Shown piece by piece: positions 32,800 through 42,966 of a stretch of DNA of 64,000 nucleotides. Source of the stretch: Symbiodinium sp. CCMP2592 (taxonomy: Eukaryota > Sar > Dinophyceae > Suessiales > Symbiodiniaceae). The translations under genes and the position numbers were made by a program. The notes beneath the pieces were generated by a model that saw nothing but the letters and a program-made list of their open reading frames with translations, searched no databases and was not told where the DNA came from. Where the stretch lies: positions 1-64,000 of the forward strand of contig CAJNDT010000610.1 of NCBI GenBank assembly GCA_905221615.1, written 5' to 3'. How positions within the stretch are numbered: the first letter of the stretch is position 1; each line of letters starts with the position of its first letter.

Positions 32800-34280
32800 G
32801 ATTCTCTACACCCGGACTTGACCCTAGGTCGGAGACCCCGGAACATCTGTTGCCGACCTGGTTCCTCTGCACTGGCTGGCGCTCCTATGCGAGAAACGGA
32901 GATGACTCAGCGGCTCTGCAGGGCTTCTATCATCCAGAAAATTAGTTTTTAGGGTTGCCGGAGGCTTTATACGGGATCGATAAGGCTGTTGTAAGGGTGT
33001 CCCAAGGGTTCTGATTCTGTACTGGTTCCATAGGAGATCTCCCTCATTCTAATCCCACGAAGGGTTCTCAGGGCCTAGCGGGATCCTTCAAGGGTCGAGT
33101 CGTGTTTAAGGGTTTTGGGTTCAGGGGTTTTGTGCTTACCTCTTTCAAGGGTTAGGGTATCCTGATAAGCACGCCCCTCGTTCACCCTTGGCAATGGACT
33201 TATTTTTGCCCGCTGTTTACAGGAAGCGGGCTAATCAGGGGCCCAGCTCAACCTGCTTGCTTGTAACATTCCGCCATCTTCCATTCTGCATTCTGGAGTC
33301 TGCAGCAGGACTTGGCAAAAGTAGGCAATAGTAGCTTGAGGCATCGTCATGCTCATTATGTAGCACAGTGGTGTTCCTCGGGTTGGGGGTGTAGGATTTC
33401 GAGCTTTGGGCTTCAGGGGTTCAGTGTTCGTAGATTTTGTGCAGCATAAGTTCTCCTCCTCAATATCAGGGCATGATCGCAGATCTAATTAAGACGCGAA
33501 TCGCCCTGACAGCACTTCTGCAGAGGCCGATGGGATTGAAAGGGGGGAGGGATAAGGGTTGCGGGCGCTTATGTGATGAGGAGTCCCTGAAGTGCCTCTA
33601 AAGGATCAATGCTTCTCTTCTTCGCAACTGCTCCAGCCGTCATGGCACTGATGCTGAATCTGTAATATATGGCCTCAATAACTTGAATATCGTTTTGAAG
33701 CCCATTATACTACAATTATCAGAAGGAGCCCCCCAAAATAGTCTTGGTAATTATTTAGGCCCTTATAGTATGCTGTTTGAAAGGAAAAACGAGCCGGTCG
33801 TTGTCACGATCGCTGTCACTGTCATAGCAAGCTCACTTTTGTGTGGACCCTCAGTTCTCGTGTTCTAGCCGAGCACCGGAATGACTGAAAGATGTACAAG
33901 AACCTACCTGCCTGCGTTAGCAAGGAAGATTGAAGGAAGGGAGGCTTCCTCCATCTGTTAATACTGAATGATGCCATATCTCCCTTAACCCTGTTCCAAG
34001 TTTTCATGCCCGGGTTTTCATTAATATAAGGGCCTTAATAATTAGAATAGGCTTTTGAGGCCCACTATACTCTAATTCATAGTAAGCAACAAGGAAAATA
34101 GTAAATGCTTCCTAGCCATATTCCTTAATTAAGGGGTATTCCCTAAAATCCCCTTATGGAGCCCGAATAGATCCCCTTGAAGGAACCCTTTAAGGAGCCC
34201 CGATATTGAATTTGCACCAATGGCGCGGCTGGGCCGATGCAAGCCTGCTCTCCAGGAAGTGCTTCGTAGCGGATGAAGAC
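32800..34280. other. Unique sequence with scattered telomere-like motifs, no supported gene
   Basis: No palindromic element or convincing coding frame was seen apart from short GGTTTAGGG and CTTTAAGGG motifs. Confidence 0.4.
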
Positions 34281-34383
34281 GGCCTAGGTAGCTCGAGCTA
34301 CGTAACGTAGGGGCGATTGAAACATGGAATAATGGCAGGATTCCCTATATTTTACCTTAAAGGGACTATGATACTGGGGTTTA

Positions 34384-34497
34384 TAGTAGAAGCCGGAAAG
34401 TTGGAACATGGCTTTAGGAGGATCAGTGCTAGGATCCCTTCTAATTTACCTTAAGGGCATGAGGAGAATGATGTTCCAACTTTCTGGCTTCTACTAT
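34384..34497. mobile_element. MITE family B copy 2 within a 30-bp direct repeat
   Basis: TAGTAGAAGCCGGAAAGTTG pairs with CAACTTTCTGGCTTCTACTA. The block 34315-34496 is bounded by a 30-bp duplication (34285-34314 and 34497-34526). Confidence 0.82.
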
Positions 34498-34639
34498 AGG
34501 TAGCTCGAACTACGTAACGTAGGGGCCATTAATAAGGGCCTCAAGAATCAGAACAGGGCTTGGGGTCCATTAATGCTTCTCATTCTACTATGTATATATA
34601 CTAGTAACAACAGCAACATAATATTCATGATAAATATAA

Positions 34640-34675
<36 letters not shown>
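34640..34675. repeat. TA dinucleotide microsatellite
   Basis: About 16 TA units. Similar short runs occur at about 377-396, 17152-17166 and 45007-45038. Confidence 0.93.
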
Positions 34676-34677
<2 letters not shown>

Positions 34678-35367
34678 CCATGAACCCTTCGGATGACAGT
34701 ATTATGGATTGCTCGTTGAGGTCTTCAGGCCTTACAATTTGAGATTTTCCAGCTTTCGCAGATAGCTTATGGCGTTCGAAGTTCCATTTGTCTTCATCGC
34801 TCCGGTCGCCCTCCAAGCTTGGATTCCACCGAAAAGCCGACATGTAACTGCCATAAAATGGAAAAGGGTTCAACTACCGTAGTATATGGGCCCATAATTA
34901 ATTTTTGGTGGCCCATTATACTATGCCTATAATCCGAACCAACAAAATAGCGGCTTGCACTTATTACGGCCCTTATAGTGTTAGGATTCATTAATGCAAG
35001 GGTCCCCAAGGCGGGTTCATGTTTCGGGCGGCGAAATATAGGGTTTAGGGTTTGGGGATCAAAATGCTTCAAAGCTTTGTTTATGTAGTTTACCACGGGA
35101 ACTTGACAAGTATGACCCGCATTTTGGCAGCATGACGGTGGTGGTGGTATTATCATAAAGGGAATATAAGTCTATCAGGGGGCACCTTGACTCATCATTC
35201 ATACATGGATTCGAGGTCTTTGGGACGTCGGAGGACTTAGTTTAGCCATTTTAGGCAGGATCATTGGGGTTTTGGGTTTGAGATAGGTAGTTTTGGAAGT
35301 TAGCAGTTGGGAGAGCGTATCCCTAAACCTTGCACCCCTAAACTCTAACATCCGAAACCACCCCATT

Positions 35368-35479
35368 ACTACTATTTGCTTAAGAACCCCCAAAAAATAA
35401 AAAATATATTCCTTAAGGGGGGTAATATAGGGATTATTATTTTTATTTTTTGGGGGGGGGTTCTTAAGCAAATAGTAGA
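35368..35479. mobile_element. Long palindromic element, family W
   Basis: TACTATTTGCTTAAGAACCC pairs with GGGTTCTTAAGCAAATAGTA. Confidence 0.75.
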
Positions 35480-35787
35480 TTATCTGGGACTTCTTGCTAA
35501 GTACGTGCACCCTTAGGCAAAGCCCTGTTGGGGTCGGGGAGCGGTCGGGGGCTCAAGCAACTCCGACCAGGGGTTCGTGTTGGGGTTTAGGGTTTATGGG
35601 TTTAGGGTCTAGGGGTTTAGGGATTAGGGACCAAGATCGGGCTTTATGGTAATTCCTTCTTACGAGAACTGAAATTTAAGTTCCGGAAAGAGAACTCAGA
35701 AAAGTTGGCCCCCAAAGCCAAACACGCAAGCCTCGAGCTTCAGCCACCGCTCGCGAAAACGTTGACCATAACCCACAAAGCAAACGT

Positions 35788-35818
35788 AAGGTTGATGATG
35801 TAAATCCTGCATTATCTT
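35788..35818. mobile_element. MITE family A copy 9, half element
   Basis: Only the left arm GGTTGATGATGTAAATCCTG remains. The flanks carry a short repeat of CACAAAGCAA and CAAACGTA. Confidence 0.55.
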
Positions 35819-35937
35819 AGGATCCCCTGCAAACGTATGCCACAAAGCAATGCTCTCTGGGCTGTCAAGCTGTGGCGGCCACTGCCAGAAGTCCGACGGC
35901 CTGCAGTGGCTTGCCCTAAGGGCCCAGAAGACCCAAC

Positions 35938-36025
35938 AGTTGGATACTTAGGTTTCGGATAGTAGTTATGTAGGTTACTATTTGGCAGAGTATATAATTA
36001 TTGGGTGCTTGGACTCTGAGGGTTG
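35938..36025. mobile_element. MITE family O copy
   Basis: GATAGTAGTTATGTAGGTTA and ATAATTATTGGGTGCTTGGA match the copies at 40268 and 56676. Confidence 0.6.
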
Positions 36026-36254
36026 CAGGCTCGATGTGTAGGAGGGAGGCTCCAGGTTCCAGCGATCGAGGTTACTGTGCCTGCCAAGGGTATCTGGGGT
36101 GCATCTGCGGGTTCTGTGAGTATGCTTCTCTAAGGGTCCATGTGCCCACACAGTATATACTTTGGGCCCCATGTACCTATGTAGCGAGTACTTTTGTCCT
36201 TTGAGGCCAAACTACTAATCTACTGTTTGTGTACATGTATCCTTGGGCTAAAAT

Positions 36255-36365
36255 ACAGTTGAAGCCAGAAAGTTGGAACATCATTATCCTCATGCTCTTA
36301 AGGTAAAGTATAAGGGATCCTAGCACTGATCCTCCTAAAGCCATGTTCCAACTTTCTGGGATTTG
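36255..36365. mobile_element. MITE family B copy 3 (composite with A)
   Basis: GAAGCCAGAAAGTTGGAACA and its partner TGTTCCAACTTTCTGG flank about 100 bp. It is followed 7 bp later by a family A copy; the same pair recurs at 54651-54876. Confidence 0.82.
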
Positions 36366-36372
36366 CTTTAAG

Positions 36373-36456
36373 TACGGTTGATGATATAAATCCTGCATTA
36401 CCCAGAATGACGAATATACCATAACTCCCATAGTTTAGGGTCCTTAAGGTAATGCA
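36373..36456. mobile_element. MITE family A copy 10, right end lost
   Basis: The left end TACGGTTGATGATATAAATC is intact. The copy stops at AATGCA where the right terminal repeat should follow. Confidence 0.75.
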
Positions 36457-36959
36457 CTATGTACAGATTTCAAGACCGATTTGAGGAGCAGGTTATAGCA
36501 GTTGGAAATCAACGTGGCAAAAAGCTCGGCATGCTGATGCAAGTTCCAAGTTCAAACCCTAAACCCTAAACCCCGTGAACCTGAAAGTTGAAATGGAACC
36601 AAAAGTCGGAATTTATGAAGCCTACTAATTTAGAAGAGGGTTCCTTTAAAGGAGTGTATATATGAGGGTTGCTATCAGGGATCTTTCAGGGCACTTTTAT
36701 CTGGGGGCTTGGAGTTTTGGAAACTTGGAGATGGGTCAAATCTCCACCGCAACACAGTCCGGGAACTTTGGGTCTGCATATTCCAAGATTTGGCCTTTCA
36801 CCACAGGGGGTTTTTAGGTATCAAAAACCGATAAATCACTACTATTTGGACCCTTAGGATAAATCCTGAGGCCTCAGTCCCATTAAGCCTAGACGCTCAA
36901 CCCTTCATAAGGACTACTTGGACTTGGACCCTTCGGATCACGCGAAGAAGCTTCTAAAG

Positions 36960-37054
36960 GGAACTCCAGAAAGTTGGAATATGGATTAATGGTAGGATCC
37001 CCTATAATTTACCATAAAGGGTTAGGAGAATCATATTCCAACTTTCTGGCTTCT
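36960..37054. mobile_element. MITE family B copy 4
   Basis: GGAACTCCAGAAAGTTGGAA to TTCCAACTTTCTGGCTTCTA with a GGTAGGATCCCC core. It is very close to copy 1. Confidence 0.82.
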
Positions 37055-37606
37055 ACTTTACAGGCTTTTGGTCTATAAAGTACCCAGAGGCTCCATAGTA
37101 GTTCCTTTTTGGGCTTACCTTATTGGATTCTAAATATGAACCCCAAGAAATAGGAACTACTAGCTCTTTAGGATTGTAGAAAGCTCTCAGGATGACCGGA
37201 ATCCTCTGCTTCAGACCAAAATTTCGATACCGGTGGAAGGATCAGCCCTTGAACCCTAAATCTGTCAGCCGAAACCCTAAGCCTTGTTTAAGGAAACCGC
37301 AAAGCCTTGTTTAACCTCAGGGTAATTGTACCCAATTAGGATATACTTTGGCCTTACAAATAGTCCCCATATATTTTATGTACTTGGGGGCCAAAGTAGC
37401 TCCTGTTTAGATACATGGACCCTTAGTGTAAGGAAGTTCAAGGGAGACCCACACATTGACATTCACACTAAACCATAATTCCCTAAACCCGTAAACCCAA
37501 ACCCCTAAACCCTCAACCCTAACCCTAACCCCAAAGTCACAGACAGTGCTTGGACGGCTAAGGCGGCGGCCGCGATGGAAAGCCTTTCCTGCCCAGGGAG
37601 AACCAC

Positions 37607-37785
37607 ACCCAGACCTTCCAAAATCCTTCAATTGAGAATATAACTTGAATCAAATAGTGATCCTCGAAAAAGGATCTATAGGGGTTCTATAAGGGAATTA
37701 AGGATATGCCTTGAATCGAAATAAGGGTCCTACTATACTTCCAAGTAAAATATTCCTGGAACTAAAGTAGTTTGGAAGGTCTGGG
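37607..37785. mobile_element. MITE family D copy 9, with internal insertion
   Basis: ACCCAGACCTTCCAAAATCC to AGTTTGGAAGGTCTGGG. The left arm is partly duplicated around a GGATCTATAGGGG insert. Confidence 0.7.
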
Positions 37786-37850
37786 CATGGACATGAAAGG
37801 GAGGGACGGAGGGACAAGGCACCGCGTCCATCCCTAAGGAGGATGCCTTG

Positions 37851-38348
37851 TTAGTAACTATCCAGGGATTGAGGGAAATAAGCTAGGGATCTGATTTTGG
37901 CTGTGTGAGTGGGGGCCTGAGTGTCGCGACTCTGCTGAAAACCTTTCCCCACATTCAGAATCTGCAAGGAAGGTTCGAGGGTCTCAATTTCCTTCGTCAC
38001 TTTGATGTAGAGGTCGTCCTTGATCAAACGCATCATGTCGTCGGTCTTCCAGTTGTTGATAGCTGCGAGCATGATTTGGGCAGTCTGCGAAATTCCAGCG
38101 CCCAGATGCCACGGATCCTTGGCTGGATCGGCGCATAGGTGGCTGTGGTACGCCACCTTGCGGTTGCCCTTGCATGCCGCCGTCCAGATGTCTGGCAGGG
38201 ACATGTTGTCAAGCGTGCTCTCGCCGAAGGGCTCATACTGTTGACTTGACACTGAGTCTCATGGATACAACTTAGTGCGGCGTTCTTCTGCAGCCATTTC
38301 ACGCTCAGCATATTCCTGGGCAGTGTCAGTGAACAAACCGGAGGACAT
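37851..38348 (-). pseudogene. Conserved-looking unknown protein with one in-frame TGA
   Basis: The ATG at 38348 sits in a strong context (GCCACCATGTCC). It opens MSSGLFTDTAQEYAEREMAA, EERRTKLYP, then a TGA at 38261-38259, then the same frame continues for about 130 residues (SSQQYEPFGESTLDN, LPDIWTAACKGNRKVAYHSH, KDPWHLGAGISQTAQIMLAA) to a stop at 37851. Both halves look coding. The TGA may mark a broken copy, a very short intron, or recoding. The function is not recognised. A family U hairpin lies 240 bp upstream. Confidence 0.5.
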
Positions 38349-38589
38349 GGTGGCAGATCGCGTCGTGTGGGAAACTAGGAGACAAAGTAATCTTCGAGCT
38401 CTTGTTGTAAGTGGCGGCCGCCTAACCCTAAACTGGACTACTTCAAGACCAAAGTATATACTAATTGGGTGGCCTCCGCCCTTCAAAAAGAGCCATCAAC
38501 AAAACCCTTCAACTGGCTTTTGAAACCCTCCGTGGCCCTGCCGCCAAAACCGACTTCTCCAAAAAACAATGTAGATTCCTTAATACGTT

Positions 38590-38702
38590 AACTGGGTTCT
38601 TGTTAGGGGATTTAATCTAAGTTACCATAATGCGGGGCTATAGGAAATAAGATGGTTTCTGTATTATGGTAATTTGTTGAATCCCTTAGCAAGATCCCAG
38701 TT
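38590..38702. mobile_element. Long palindromic element, family U
   Basis: AACTGGGTTCTTGTTAGGGG pairs with CCCTTAGCAAGATCCCAGTT. It is directly followed by family F copy 2. Confidence 0.75.
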
Positions 38703-38800
38703 CCCAGACCCCCGGAAAGGTAGATCCCTTAATGGGGGCTCCTATAAAGTACCCTTCGTAGTATAGGGCCCCAAATTGGGGGATCTACTTTCTAGATCCT
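38703..38800. mobile_element. MITE family F copy 2, right end replaced by telomere motif
   Basis: CCCAGACCCCCGGAAAGG to TACTTTCTAGATCC, then CCCTAAA repeats begin abruptly. Confidence 0.75.
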
Positions 38801-38892
38801 AAACCCTAAACCCTAAACCCCTAAACCTAAACCCCTATAAACCCTAAACCCCTAAACCCTAAACCCCTAAACCCCTAAACCCTAAACCCTTA
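38797..38892. repeat. Interstitial CCCTAAA tract replacing a MITE end
   Basis: It begins inside the right arm of family F copy 2. Confidence 0.92.
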
Positions 38893-39076
38893 GATCCCTG
38901 TAAAGGAGGTCTGAGTTAAAGCTCCGTAGGCCCTGAAGCCTGGGGACCCTAAATCCCAAACCCCGAACCCTACTTAAAGGATCAGGGGACTTAGTAACGA
39001 GGGTTCCTTAAACGGCTCCTTTTTGGGATCTATAGGGTTCCTTTGAAGGGATCTACAGGGTTTAGGGTTTAGGGTC

Positions 39077-39190
39077 TACTTAAAAGATCATGGGACTTAG
39101 TAACTAGGGTTATAGTTAGGGTAACTATACTTATAACCCCAATTAAGGAACTTATAACCTTACTTACTAAGTCCCATGATCCTCCAAGTA
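39077..39190. mobile_element. MITE family C copy 4, with its left end duplicated
   Basis: A full copy. A second copy of its left 35 bp lies at 38971-39005, separated by 71 bp of GGATCTATAGGG and TTTAGGG motifs. Confidence 0.82.
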
Positions 39191-39341
39191 GCGGGCCAGC
39201 TGCAAGGAACTCAACAAAAACATTAAAGATCTCTTTGTAGATCCCTGGACCCCGAGCTAAACCCGAAACCTAAACCCTCAACACTAGAGGCCCTCCTAGC
39301 TCCTAGAGTATAATAATACTCCAAAACTCTGTTCTCAGTAT

Positions 39342-39454
39342 TCTAGGATACCCAATAACCTAAGAATAAAAAGGCCTCTCTTTTTGGTATTGGGTAACTT
39401 TATAAGGAACCTAGGACTACAAAAAGGGAATAAGGGTACTACTGGGCATCCTAG
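39342..39454. mobile_element. MITE family H copy 3
   Basis: TCTAGGATACCCAATAACCT to TACTGGGCATCCTAG, with only a base or two of difference from copy 2. Confidence 0.9.
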
Positions 39455-39494
39455 TATTCCGGCCCCTGTATTAACCCCTGAAACCCGATAGTAA

Positions 39495-39607
39495 ACCTCA
39501 TAAAATTAATTGGAAACTGGATTCAGGCCAACACGTGCTGGGATTCCCTATACATCAATCTTAAGGATTGAGGCTATTAGGTTTCCAATTTGTGGGCTTC
39601 TACTGTA
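39495..39607. mobile_element. MITE family B-like, diverged
   Basis: AATTGGAAACTGGATT pairs weakly with GGTTTCCAATTTGTGGGCTT, resembling the family B right end. Confidence 0.45.
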
Positions 39608-39812
39608 AACCCTAAACCCTATAAACCCTTTGTAGAACCCTTATAGATCCCTTTAAAGGAACCCTTATCGACCCCTTTTAAAGGAACCACAAAACCCTAT
39701 ACTGCAAACCCCCTAAACCCCTAAACCCTAGACCCCAACCCTAAACCCCTAAACCCCTAAACCCTAAACCCCTAAACCCTAAACCCCTAACCTCTAAACC
39801 CTTAAACCCTCG
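39605..39812. repeat. CCCTAAA and CCTTTAAAGGAACCC mixed tract
   Basis: Two motif types alternate; the second half is mainly CCCCTAAA. Confidence 0.88.
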
Positions 39813-40267
39813 CGGGCCAGCTGCAAGGATTGGACCAAGGAGACTAACAGTTTCACGGCAAACTCCCAAGCGAGGTAGCGAACGGCAAAGACTCCTGGCT
39901 CCATGGTTTAAGGTTGAAGGGTTTAGGGTTTAGGACTTTAGGGTTTAGGGTTCAGGAATCTTTTAATGGATTAGGGTTTACGGTTTACGGCAGTTTAAAT
40001 GGTTCCTACTTCTTTAGGGTTCCGTCGAGGCTTCCTACAAGCGATCCGAAGCATTCTACAAGGGATTACAGGCTTACAAACCTGAAAAGTTTGGGCTGGG
40101 GCTCGGGGGGATTTGAGGCTAATTTTAGGGCCCAGGGCTTTTAGGGTCCAGGGTCAGGGTCCGGAGCTTAACCAGGGCGCGAGGTTTCCCCTTAGAGCTC
40201 AAGGACTGGTCTGCTCGGGTGGGAGATCTGGTGGCTAGCGTTTAGGGTTTAGGCTCGCAAAACCACC

Positions 40268-40376
40268 CCTAAGGCTCCAAAGGACCTAATAATTATGTAC
40301 GTAGGCTTCGGATAGTAGTTATGTAGGTTACTATTTTGGAGAGTATATGATAACTAGGCACTTAGACCCTCAGGGA
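40268..40376. mobile_element. MITE family O copy
   Basis: CCTAAGGCTCCAAAGGACCT to ACTAGGCACTTAGACCCTCA with the shared GGATAGTAGTTATGTAGG core. Confidence 0.68.
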
Positions 40377-41043
40377 ACCCTAAACCCTCAGCGTCGTGCA
40401 TTGAAACAACCATAATTTTGTTTACTTCCAAGCTCTGCTTAAGTGGAGCCGTTGTTTTATAAGCAACCAACCGCAGTACTAACAACATCAAACTAAGGCT
40501 TCGCCCTGAAACCCAATTCCTAAACCCAACATCAAACTCCCAGGTCCGACACATCAGACTCCTACACCCCTGACACCCGAGGTCCTACACCCAAAACCAG
40601 TCTATCGATGAAACACGACGTACCAAAATCTAAACTCCTGAACCCTGAAACCCCAGCTACAGAAATCAAGCTCCGACACCGTGAAAAAAACCCTGCAATT
40701 CCAAGTCCGAAGCCCGAATTCAGCGAAACCTCATGTCCTAAACCCAAACTCAAACTTCCAAGACCCGAAGCCCCAAGTCCTGAACCCAAAAGCACAAGCC
40801 CTGTGCGCAGGTATTGGGCGGCGGCCGGGTGGAGCTCGGGCACCCGGTATAAGCATTCGTACAAGGAGCTGCGCTGTCCAATGTGACATGTACTTCTACG
40901 CAGGGGAGGTATGTCAAGGACCGGGCTGTGATGTGCGGTCAGGACGCGGCACTTTCACTTTTGTAAGCGTACGGTTCCGTGCTGATGCTCGGCAAAGGTG
41001 CGCGGCACCGCACAGGATTCTTCAAGAGTGGCATACGCCCTGA

Positions 41044-41148
41044 ACCCAGAGACTCCAAAACCCCTTAATTAAGGAATATACCTTAAAGTAGGATCCTTAA
41101 TATGATTTAAGAAATATTCCTTAATTAAGGGATATTGGAGTCTCTGGG
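41044..41148. mobile_element. MITE family D copy 10
   Basis: ACCCAGAGACTCCAAAACCC to ATATTGGAGTCTCTGGG, a well-preserved copy. Confidence 0.88.
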
Positions 41149-41221
41149 AACTATGGTACGCCACCAGATGCCGGGCTCAAAATCAGCTGCTGAGATTCGG
41201 CCCACCGGCCAGCTATGGCAT

Positions 41222-41290
41222 GCGGTTTAGGGGCTTAGGGTTTAGGGTTTAGGGGTTTAGGGGTTTAGGGTTTAGGGTTTAGGGTTTAGC
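41222..41290. repeat. Interstitial TTTAGGG tract
   Basis: About nine units. Confidence 0.93.
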
Positions 41291-41556
41291 TCGTTGTGGA
41301 GCATGAACCGCACAAATAAGGAAGGGGAAAGACTCGCCCCGAAATCCGTAGAAAGAGCCGAACCCTGCACCCTACATAAACCCTAAGCACTTTAGGCCCT
41401 ATAAACCCGAACCCTAAAACTTAAACCGGAAAACTGTACCCTAAAGCCTAAGCCCTAAACCCCGTAAGACTTAAACTCTGAAGCCTAAAACTCTAAACCC
41501 TAGACCCACCCCTTTATCGAACCACTCATAGCTCCCTTTAAAGGAGCCCTTATGCA

Positions 41557-41621
41557 CCCCTATACAGGAACCCTAAACCCTAAACCCTAAACCCTAAACC
41601 CCTATACAGGAACCCTAAACC
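41557..41621. repeat. CCCTAAA tract between 24-bp direct repeats
   Basis: CCCCTATACAGGAACCCTAA (plus ACCC) occurs at 41557 and again at 41598 with CCCTAAA units between. Confidence 0.85.
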
Positions 41622-41682
41622 CCCCCAAAACGCGAACTCAGAAGGCGCTCCTGAGAGCCTCGCTGTGACGGCCTGTGCTTGC

Positions 41683-41888
41683 AGGTGTTCTATAACCCAA
41701 AGGGTCCTATGTACTGATAATGTCCTAGGGTTCCCTTTTAAAGGAGTCCATAAGGGATCTATACCGGGTTCTATGGATAGTTACCTATGTACTGTTATGG
41801 GGGATACTTCCCTAAGTCATAATAGTAATTCCTACTATGGAAACCCTACATTCTTCTATATTGGTACATAGGACCCTCTGGGTAATTA
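41683..41888. mobile_element. Palindromic element, family Z, longer form
   Basis: AACCCAAAGGGTCCTATGTA pairs with TACATAGGACCCTCTGGGT at about 200 bp spacing. Confidence 0.6.
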
Positions 41889-42262
41889 ACTTTAAGGACA
41901 GTTTTTTGTTAAGGGTTTAGGGGGTTCCTGTATGGGCATTATGATAAGGATCCCTAAGGATAGCATTCCTAATTATGAAGTACCCAAAGGCCCCCAAAGT
42001 AGCTCCTTTTTTGGGGTCACTGTTTGGGTCCGTTGGACCCTTAGGCCTACACAGGCTTGGGATGTATCATGTACAGATCTCTATTCGCCAAACTTGGAAT
42101 GTCGGGTCCCGTTCATTGTCAGCTTGGACCGTCGCTTGACGTTTGGGGCCTTGAGCACCGATTCTGAATCTTAGTAAGGGCTCCTTGATGGGATCTATAG
42201 GCTTCCTTAGAGGGATCTATAGGGTTCCTTAAAAGGATCTATGGGGTTTAGGGTTTAGGGCT

Positions 42263-42386
42263 TACTTGGAGGGGCAGGGGACTTAGTAAGTCGTTTATAA
42301 GTAGGGTTATAATTGGGGTAACTCCATTTGGGGTACTTATAACCCTACTCATAACCTGCTTACTAAGTGCCCTGCCCCTCCAAGTA
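42263..42386. mobile_element. MITE family C copy 5
   Basis: TACTTGGAGGGGCAGGGGAC to CTGCCCCTCCAAGTA. It abuts family J copy 4. Confidence 0.85.
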
Positions 42387-42388
42387 GG

Positions 42389-42496
42389 AACTTGTCGGGT
42401 ATCATGGGGAACTAAAGGCTAAACTTTGTGGGTATATAGGGATTATATACTATACAACAGAAAAAAAGTTCAAAGGTTACCTGCTCTACTACTAGG
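42389..42496. mobile_element. MITE family J copy 3
   Basis: AACTTGTCGGGTATCATGGG to GTTACCTGCTCTACTACTAG. It abuts family C copy 5. Confidence 0.8.
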
Positions 42497-42966
42497 TCTT
42501 AGTAGAGGTGAAGACAAGCAGATGCTGGTTGCCTAAGGCTTGCACGGAACTGGACTCAAGCAAGCTGATTTGAGATGGTTTTGGCGCTCACAGAGTCTGC
42601 AGGGTTTAGGGTTTTAGGGGTCAGGGTTTAGTGGTTAGGGGTTAGTGTCTGAAGAATAGGTCAAGTTCAAAGTTTACGATGCTGGGCTCGGGACTATGGT
42701 TTCCGGGCAGCACTGTCCAACCCTCAGACCCTGAAGCCTAAACCGAAATCACTTCACATGCGAAGCCCCGCCCTCTGTGCACTCGATCTGCTGTTTTCCC
42801 AGAAAAAAGCAAAAGCTGTCCCGAACAGCAGAGGGGCCGCAATAGTGAGAACAGAGTTTCCTGGTATATATGGGACTGTCTATACGGTATGTCATACTAT
42901 AGTGATGACAAGGAACCCTAAGGAACGACATAGACATTTTCAGGCCCCTATGTTACACGGCTTGCG

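Noticed and set aside
40562..41043. Overlapping frames of 92-120 codons on both strands
   Set aside because: Pro-Asn-Pro-Lys rich translations come from degenerate CCCTAAA-like DNA; no consistent coding strand.
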